A stretch of 64,000 nt of DNA from Phyllobacterium phragmitis (GTDB taxonomy: Bacteria > Pseudomonadota > Alphaproteobacteria > Rhizobiales > Rhizobiaceae). The DNA is taken from NCBI RefSeq assembly GCF_002980495.1, contig NZ_PVBR01000004.1, positions 310,001 through 374,000 of the forward strand, read 5' to 3'. Positions within the stretch are counted from its first letter, which is position 1; the number at the start of each line of letters is the position of its first letter. The translations under genes and the position numbers were made by a program. The notes beneath the pieces were generated by a model, which was not told the origin of the DNA, searched no databases, and worked only from the letters and a program-made list of their open reading frames with translations. This document shows, piece by piece, positions 59,295 through 64,000 of the stretch.

Positions 59295-60899
59295 ATGCTG
59301 CGTATTCTGTTTTTCGTTCTTCTGATCCTGGTGCTCGGCGGTGGTTTCGCCTGGCTTGCCGACCGGCCCGGCGACCTGACCGTGACCTTCGCCGGGATGC
59401 GCTATGAGGTGACGCTGATGGTCGCGGCCACGGCGATCGTCGCTGTTATCGCGGCGGTGATGCTGGTCTGGTGGCTGCTCAAGAGCATCATCAGTTCGCC
59501 TTATGCCTTGCGCAGGCATTTTCGCGCGCGCAAGCGCGATCGGGGCTATCAATCGCTTTCAACCGGCCTCATCGCCGCCGGTGCGGGAGACGCCGAAGCC
59601 GCGCATCGTATGACCAAGCAGGCCGGCAAGCTGCTCAATGTCGATCAGGAGCCGCTGATCAAGCTTCTCGAAGCGCAGACCGCCATGCTCGAAGGCCGCA
59701 CTGGTGATGCGCGGACCATGTTCGAGGCGATGCTGGACGATCCGGAAACCCGGCTCCTCGGCCTGCGCGGGCTTTATCTGGAAGCGCAGCACGCAGGCGC
59801 ACGCGATGCCGCGCAGCATTATGCCGACGAGGCATCGAAGCTTGCACCGCATGTGGAATGGGCATCGAGCGCCGTTCTCGGACGGCTGAGCGCCGAGGGC
59901 GATTGGGACGAGGCGCTCAAGCTGCTCGATGCGCGCAAGGCGGGGCAGCAGGTCGACAAAAATGCAGCGAAGAAGGAACGCGCCGCGCTCCTCACCGCCA
60001 AGGCGATCGCGACATTCGATTCCGATCCCGCCGCCGCCAAGACGGCAGCGCTCGAGGCAAACAAGCTGGCGCCGGACCTGGTCCCCGCCGCCGTCATTGC
60101 CGCCCGCGCGCTGTTCAGGCAGGACGATCTGCGCAAGGGCTCGAAGATTCTCGAAACGGCGTGGAAGAACAGCCCGCATCCTGACATCGCGGAAGCCTAT
60201 ATCCATGCCCGTCCAGGTGATTCCGCGTTTGACCGGCTGAAGCGGGCGCGCCACCTCTTTGCGCTCCGCTCCAACAATCCCGAGGCGAGCCTCGCACTGG
60301 CGCATGCCGCGCTCGACGCCGGCGAATATGCGCAGGCGCGTGAAAATGCCGAAGCGGTGCTGCGGATGGCGCCGCGTGAAAGCGCCTATCTGCTACTGGC
60401 CGATATCGAAGAAGCACAGACCGGAGACCAGGGCCGCGTGCGGCAATGGCTTTCGCGCGCGGTGAAGGCGCCACGCGATCCGGCCTGGACGGCCGACGGC
60501 TTCGTGTCGGAAAAATGGGCGCCGGTTTCACCGGTCACAGGCAGGCTCAACGCGTTCGAATGGAAGGTGCCGGTCGAACAGCTTGCGCCGGTGATCGATG
60601 TCGAGGATGAGGTGCGCGGGCCGGAACCTGAAGCGCCGAAACTGCCCGCGGTGATCGAGCAGGAGCCGGAGAAGCGGGCTGAGCCGCAGCCGGCCAAGGA
60701 TGCCAAGGATAATGTGATCGTCACGCCGGTTTCGCAAGGCGAGCCAAAGCCGGACCGATCAACGGCCAAACCGGCCGGCGACAAGGCCGATGGTGACAAG
60801 GCCGATGGCGAAGAGGCGAATATGCTGGTGGTGGACGATCCCGGCGTGGCGCCCGAGGAGAAGACGGAAAGCAAGCAGGCGCGCTTCCGCCTGTTCTGA
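59295..60899 (+). CDS. hemY: HemY N-terminal domain / TPR membrane protein
   Basis: The 534-residue protein has two N-terminal transmembrane helices (LRILFFVLLILVLGGGFAWLAD and LMVAATAIVAVIAAVMLVWWLL) and the HemY_N segment SSPYALRRHFRARKRDRGYQSLSTGLIAAGAGD. TPR-like repeats cover about residues 90-380, and a charged Pro/Glu/Lys-rich tail follows (about 430-525). It is linked to heme synthesis in gammaproteobacteria and to Mic60 in alphaproteobacteria, but its biochemical function is not settled. It follows mic60 by 12 bases. The ATG at 59295 is preferred to the TTG at 59292. Confidence 0.9.
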   Translation: MLRILFFVLLILVLGGGFAWLADRPGDLTVTFAGMRYEVTLMVAATAIVAVIAAVMLVWWLLKSIISSPYALRRHFRARKRDRGYQSLSTGLIAAGAGDAEAAHRMTKQAGKLLNVDQEPLIKLLEAQTAMLEGRTGDARTMFEAMLDDPETRLLGLRGLYLEAQHAGARDAAQHYADEASKLAPHVEWASSAVLGRLSAEGDWDEALKLLDARKAGQQVDKNAAKKERAALLTAKAIATFDSDPAAAKTAALEANKLAPDLVPAAVIAARALFRQDDLRKGSKILETAWKNSPHPDIAEAYIHARPGDSAFDRLKRARHLFALRSNNPEASLALAHAALDAGEYAQARENAEAVLRMAPRESAYLLLADIEEAQTGDQGRVRQWLSRAVKAPRDPAWTADGFVSEKWAPVSPVTGRLNAFEWKVPVEQLAPVIDVEDEVRGPEPEAPKLPAVIEQEPEKRAEPQPAKDAKDNVIVTPVSQGEPKPDRSTAKPAGDKADGDKADGEEANMLVVDDPGVAPEEKTESKQARFRLF

Positions 60900-61070
60900 T
60901 TTTGCTCCAAGGCCGAGACAAGGAAGACATCGCTGCGTTGCATTCCGGTAACGGTCGGCCTTCTGTGACAATTTGCAGTCGCAAAGAGGCCGATTGCCGG
61001 TTGGCGGCGGCGCGGTTGCGGGTTAATTCTCTCTCCTGGGATTTTCCCTCATCATCTGCTTTGATGCAGC

Positions 61071-61175
61071 CAGAGCAAATCCAGGAAAAGTGCGAAGCGG
61101 TTTTCCGTCCGGATTTGCGTAAAACAAAGAATTGGAGCGGTTCCCCGTTTCCATCGAAACAGGAACCGCTCCAGG
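61071..61175. repeat. Rhizobiales-type intergenic repeat (GTGCGAAGCGG type)
   Basis: The stretch CAAATCCAGGAAAAGTGCGA, then AGCGGTTTTCCGTCCGGA, then GAGCGGTTCC and GGAACCGCTC (arms of a palindrome around a TTTCCATCGAAA-type core), is a widespread intergenic repeat of Rhizobiales. It fills most of the gap between hemY and the TerB-like gene. The remaining bases (60900-61070) hold no recognisable gene. Confidence 0.8.
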
Positions 61176-61196
61176 CGGAAACAGCACGGGGTATTG

Positions 61197-61679
61197 ATGT
61201 TCGATCGTCTTCTGATTTTTTTGAAGGGGCTGCCTTTAGGGGAGGACAAGAGCGGAAAAGGCTTCGGCAAGGACGACCCCCGGCTGGCGGTCGCGGCGCT
61301 GATGTTTCATGTCATCGATGCCGATGGCGATCGCCGGGAGGAAGAACGAAAGCGCATTGCTGAAACGCTCTCGGAAGCCTACCAGCTCAAGGGCGATGAA
61401 TTGAACACCCTGTTGGCGGCTGGGGAAACCGCGGACCAGGAAGCCATCGATCTCTACAGCTTCACCAGCGTCATCAAGCGTCATCTCGACGAACAGGAGC
61501 GCATCCATTTCATCGAGCTGATGTGGGAAATCGTCTATGCCGATGGCGATGTCGACGAACTCGAGGACAATGTGATGTGGCGTGTGGCCGAGCTGATCGG
61601 CGTTTCGTCGCGCGAGCGGCTGACATTGAAACACACCGTGGCGGCAAGAGCTGCCGCCGCCAAGACCAAGGCAAAATGA
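61197..61679 (+). CDS. TerB family tellurite-resistance-like protein
   Basis: The 160-residue protein contains a TerB/DjlA-type helical domain with two acidic loops, FHVIDADGDRREEE (about residues 38-51) and EIVYADGDVDELED (about 118-131), which could bind metal. The role is unknown outside ter operons; there is no other ter gene here. It lies 17 bases before a GATase gene on the same strand. Confidence 0.88.
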   Translation: MFDRLLIFLKGLPLGEDKSGKGFGKDDPRLAVAALMFHVIDADGDRREEERKRIAETLSEAYQLKGDELNTLLAAGETADQEAIDLYSFTSVIKRHLDEQERIHFIELMWEIVYADGDVDELEDNVMWRVAELIGVSSRERLTLKHTVAARAAAAKTKAK

Positions 61680-61695
61680 GGCGAGAGGGCTTGTG

Positions 61696-62475
61696 ATGTT
61701 CCGTGAACCGAGACCATCCGACAGCCCCGCAACCGGAACGTCCGGCCATGAACCTTCCTCGGTACGCCCCAAGATACTGATCGTCCTTCATCAGGAGAAT
61801 TCGAGCCCTGGCCGGGTCGGGCATCTGCTCGAAGCGGCGGGCTTCCTCCTCGATATCCGCCGTCCGCCGCTTGGCCAGAGATTGCCGGAAACACTGGAGG
61901 ATCATGCGGGCGCCGTCGTCTTCGGCGGCCCGATGAGCGCCAACGATCCTGATGAGTTCGTCAGCTACGAGACCGAGTGGCTGGGCGTTCCCTTGCGCGA
62001 AGACAAGCCTTTTCTGGGGATATGCCTCGGTGCGCAGATGCTGGCCAATCATCTGGGCGCCAGCGTGGCGCCGCACCCGGAGGGCCAGGTCGAGATCGGC
62101 TGGTATCCGCTGCGCCCGACCGAGGAGGGACGCGCGCTGATGGACTGGCCCGGAATGGTCTATCATTTTCACCGCGAGGGCTTCGAGCTGCCGCGCAGCG
62201 CAACCTTGCTCGCCACGGGCGATGTCTATCCCAACCAGGCGTTCCGCTACGGGTCCCATGCCTGGGGCCTGCAGTTCCACGCGGAACTGACGCGGGCGAT
62301 GATGCATCGCTGGGTGGTGCGCGGGGCGCATCGCTTCGAGCTCAGTGGCGCGCAGCAGGGACGCATGCATCTGGAAGGGCGGATGATCCATGACGCCGCC
62401 CTGAAAGCCTGGCTGCAGGCGTTCCTCAAGCGCATTTTCGGTGCAGGACGTTATGCTGAGGAACGCTGCGTTTGA
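61696..62475 (+). CDS. Class I glutamine amidotransferase-like protein
   Basis: The 259-residue protein has the GATase1 nucleophile elbow PFLGICLGAQML (Cys about residue 111) and the catalytic His in WGLQFHAEL, and GGPMSANDPDEF is the oxyanion strand region. It resembles stand-alone GMP synthase-like amidotransferases; no synthetase partner is encoded nearby, so the substrate is unknown. The ATG at 61696 overlaps a GTG at 61693. Confidence 0.9.
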   Translation: MFREPRPSDSPATGTSGHEPSSVRPKILIVLHQENSSPGRVGHLLEAAGFLLDIRRPPLGQRLPETLEDHAGAVVFGGPMSANDPDEFVSYETEWLGVPLREDKPFLGICLGAQMLANHLGASVAPHPEGQVEIGWYPLRPTEEGRALMDWPGMVYHFHREGFELPRSATLLATGDVYPNQAFRYGSHAWGLQFHAELTRAMMHRWVVRGAHRFELSGAQQGRMHLEGRMIHDAALKAWLQAFLKRIFGAGRYAEERCV

Positions 62476-62532
62476 TCAAGGAACGCCTGAACGCATCGTT
62501 TCCATCTGGAGCAGGTCCTTATCGGCGTCCGG

Positions 62533-63219
62533 TTAATCCTTGCCGAGCAGGGCCTTCCAGATGATGGCGCCGATGGCTGCGCCGATCAGCGGTGCGACCC
62601 AGAACAGCCAGAGCTGGCTCAATGCCGCGGTTTCGGCGAACAGTGCCGCACCGGTCGAGCGTGCCGGATTGACCGACGTATTGGTCACCGGGATCGATAT
62701 CAGGTGGATCAGCGTCAGGCAAAGGCCTATGGCGATCGGTGCGAAGCCAGCCGGAGCCGTCTTTGCGGTGGAGCCGAGAATGACGATAAGAAAGAAGGCC
62801 GTCAGGACGATTTCGGCGATCAGGGCGGCGGTCAGGCTGTAGCCGCCCGGCGAAAGGTCGCCATAACCGTTGGATGCGAAGCTGCCCGGCATGAAACCGG
62901 CCTTGCCGGAGGCGATCAGGTAAAGAATGGCTGCAGCGGCAATGGCGCCGACGACCTGCGCGATCCAGTAAGGGATCAGGTCCTTGTAATCGAAACGGCC
63001 GGCGACGGCCAGGCCGAGCGAGACGGCGGGATTGAAATGGCCGCCGGAAATGCCGCCGACGGCAAAGGCCATCGTCAGTACGGTCAGGCCGAAAGCAAGG
63101 GCGACGCCGAGGAAGCCGATGCCGAGTTCGGGGAATGCCGCAGCGAGGATCGCGCTTCCGCAACCGCCAAAGACCAGCCAGAAAGTGCCGAAAAACTCGG
63201 CCGACAGTTTGTTCAACAT
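62533..63219 (-). CDS. aqpZ: Aquaporin Z
   Basis: The 228-residue water channel has six helices and both NPA boxes, [11 protein letters not shown] (about residue 63) and [11 protein letters not shown] (about 183). Aquaporin-specific small residues follow the second NPA, and no glyceroporin Asp is seen, so water rather than glycerol is expected. The N-terminus [23 protein letters not shown] matches AqpZ. The start at 63219 follows GGGGAA; the frame open to 63345 has no family similarity. Confidence 0.95.
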   Translation of the reverse strand: MLNKLSAEFFGTFWLVFGGCGSAILAAAFPELGIGFLGVALAFGLTVLTMAFAVGGISGGHFNPAVSLGLAVAGRFDYKDLIPYWIAQVVGAIAAAAILYLIASGKAGFMPGSFASNGYGDLSPGGYSLTAALIAEIVLTAFFLIVILGSTAKTAPAGFAPIAIGLCLTLIHLISIPVTNTSVNPARSTGAALFAETAALSQLWLFWVAPLIGAAIGAIIWKALLGKD

Positions 63220-63662
63220 GCATTCCCCCAGAAGATGAGCGCTTGGCATAAGAAGCGAATCAATGTCAGGGGAAAACATATTCCGGCTTTTTACTGGCGG
63301 CAATACTGAAAGATTGGCCGCAAATTTATCGAAAATCCGCTGCAAAACCGGGGGAAGGGTTTAACTTTGGCGCTGTTCTGACCGAAAACTTACGCGCCAT
63401 TCCTTTTTTCCGCCCCTCAAGCGCCGGGCGGGCGCATCCGCGCCCTTGGCTCGCGCCATGAGGCGCGCCGCCGCAGTCGCGACGGACAGTCCAACGATGA
63501 AAATTGCCTCAGTGCAGGTATATTTTCCTTCATCCGATTGCCCTGCATTCCGCGATCAGGGCAATCGACGTGGAATCCATCACAGTGTATGTATGGAGAT
63601 CGTTGGGACATACGATCGGGTTTTCGCGGGGGTGCTTGATCCACTGAAACTCGGAGGACAAT
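63220..63662. other. 443-base region upstream of aqpZ and a small lipoprotein gene
   Basis: The region holds the aqpZ promoter and a perfect 11-base inverted repeat (CGATTGCCCTG at 63535-63545, CAGGGCAATCG at 63557-63567). No gene was recognised. Confidence 0.5.
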
Positions 63663-63935
63663 ATGGCTGGAGCGGCGGCAGGTCACATAAATATGCGGAA
63701 ATTCATTGGTGTTCTATCCCTCCCTCTGGTGCTCGGCCTATCGGCTTGCACGGCCACGGCATGGTCGGAGAAGTTCGCCGTCGAAACGGTGACGCTGCCA
63801 AAGGAATGCGCGGGCTGGCAGAAGATCGATCTCAAGCAACGCACGTCATTGGCGCTGGTGCGCGTGGATCCGCGCCTGCTGGTCGACATCGATTCGCATA
63901 ATCTGCGGGGCAAGAACCTCGGCTGCTGGAATTGA
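63663..63935 (+). CDS. Small lipoprotein of unknown function, phage-protein-like C-terminus
   Basis: The 90-residue protein has a lipoprotein signal (RKFIGVLSLPLVLGLSAC, acylation at about Cys29 in the lipobox LSAC) and a conserved-looking tail with C.GW..I and DSHN...GKNLGCWN. This pattern recalls short lipoproteins found near lysis modules in alphaproteobacterial prophages, but no phage gene is adjacent. The ATG at 63663 has a strong GGAGG six bases upstream; the ATG at 63693 would start exactly at the signal peptide. Function unknown. Confidence 0.65.
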   Translation: MAGAAAGHINMRKFIGVLSLPLVLGLSACTATAWSEKFAVETVTLPKECAGWQKIDLKQRTSLALVRVDPRLLVDIDSHNLRGKNLGCWN

Positions 63936-63954
63936 TGGCCCTTGGATGATGCCC

Positions 63955-64000
63955 ATGCATCTCGACATCATCGAAATCCGGTCGTTTTACGCCTCCACAC
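63955..64000 (+). CDS. Start of a possible class I SAM methyltransferase (cut by window end)
   Basis: The last 46 bases encode MHLDIIEIRSFYAST, an N-terminus that I associate with Rhizobiales class I SAM-dependent methyltransferases (MH.DI...R.FY). In-frame ATGs at 63946 and 63949 are alternative starts. Only 15 codons are visible, so the assignment is tentative. Confidence 0.4.
   Translation, partial: MHLDIIEIRSFYAST

Noticed and set aside
63446-63901. Plus-strand frame containing MKIASVQVYF, resembling a nitrilase or enolase-family start
   Set aside because: The likeness stops after about ten residues, the frame overlaps the better-supported lipoprotein gene, and no ribosome binding site was seen.

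Overview
The window is chromosomal DNA of an alphaproteobacterium of the order Hyphomicrobiales (Rhizobiales), most probably the family Brucellaceae. The main evidence is an Omp19-type outer-membrane lipoprotein with the Brucella core sequence, a CenR/OtpR-type response regulator next to a lone cyclic-nucleotide-binding protein, an alpha-proteobacterial Mic60 (mitofilin) gene downstream of hemC-hemD, and several palindromic intergenic repeats typical of this order. Omp19 here is longer and more divergent in its linker than the classical Brucella protein as I remember it. A relative such as Ochrobactrum, Pseudochrobactrum or Falsochrobactrum is therefore more likely than a classical Brucella, but this is inference. 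No rRNA, tRNA, CRISPR array, complete prophage or transposase gene was recognised.

Layout. 1-6.3 kb: end of cobT, a phytase-like esterase, a queuosine-precursor transporter, rpmB, a DUF3108 protein, a DMT exporter, gloB and a small unknown protein. 6.4-10.8 kb: minus-strand operon dapF-mtaB-ftsY-yciB. 10.9-13.2 kb: a tiny DUF1328 membrane protein, omp19 and zapE. 13.4-23.6 kb: the TCA cluster mdh-sucC-sucD-sucA-sucB-lpdA, interrupted by a repeat, a LysE exporter and a signal-peptide gene stub. 23.6-28.2 kb: two membrane or secreted proteins, xerC, then rimM-trmD-rplS. 28.4-33.4 kb: a solute-binding protein with only the tail of its permease left, leuC, a diguanylate cyclase, a secreted unknown and an acetyltransferase. 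33.8-37.2 kb: sdhCDAB. 37.3-42.8 kb: a VOC protein, an OsmC protein, an FAD monooxygenase, tesB, then glnK-type PII and amtB. 43-47.6 kb: ftsK, a LolA-like carrier and xthA. 48-53.7 kb: a cNMP-binding protein with a cenR/otpR-type regulator, an L,D-transpeptidase, a MocR regulator divergent from a DMT exporter, a METTL20-like methyltransferase, and EVE and YciI proteins. 54-60.9 kb: gpsA-tsaD, divergent from hemC-hemD-mic60-hemY. 61-64 kb: a TerB-like protein, a GATase, aqpZ, a small lipoprotein and the start of a possible methyltransferase.

How the genes work together. The window carries most of the lower TCA cycle (2-oxoglutarate to oxaloacetate except fumarase), nitrogen sensing and ammonium uptake (PII/Amt behind sigma-54-like promoters), tetrapyrrole synthesis coupled to membrane architecture, and several cell-envelope or division factors (FtsK, ZapE, YciB, LolA, CenR/OtpR). 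Two perfect CtrA-type boxes (upstream of ftsK and at 32.8 kb) suggest cell-cycle control.

Most of the window is ordinary conserved core genome. I did not find a convincing new multi-gene system. The most informative unusual points are the decayed amino-acid ABC operon, the two families of paired inverted palindromic elements (including TAGAGC motifs coinciding with stop codons), the CtrA and sigma-54 sites, and several gene stubs.
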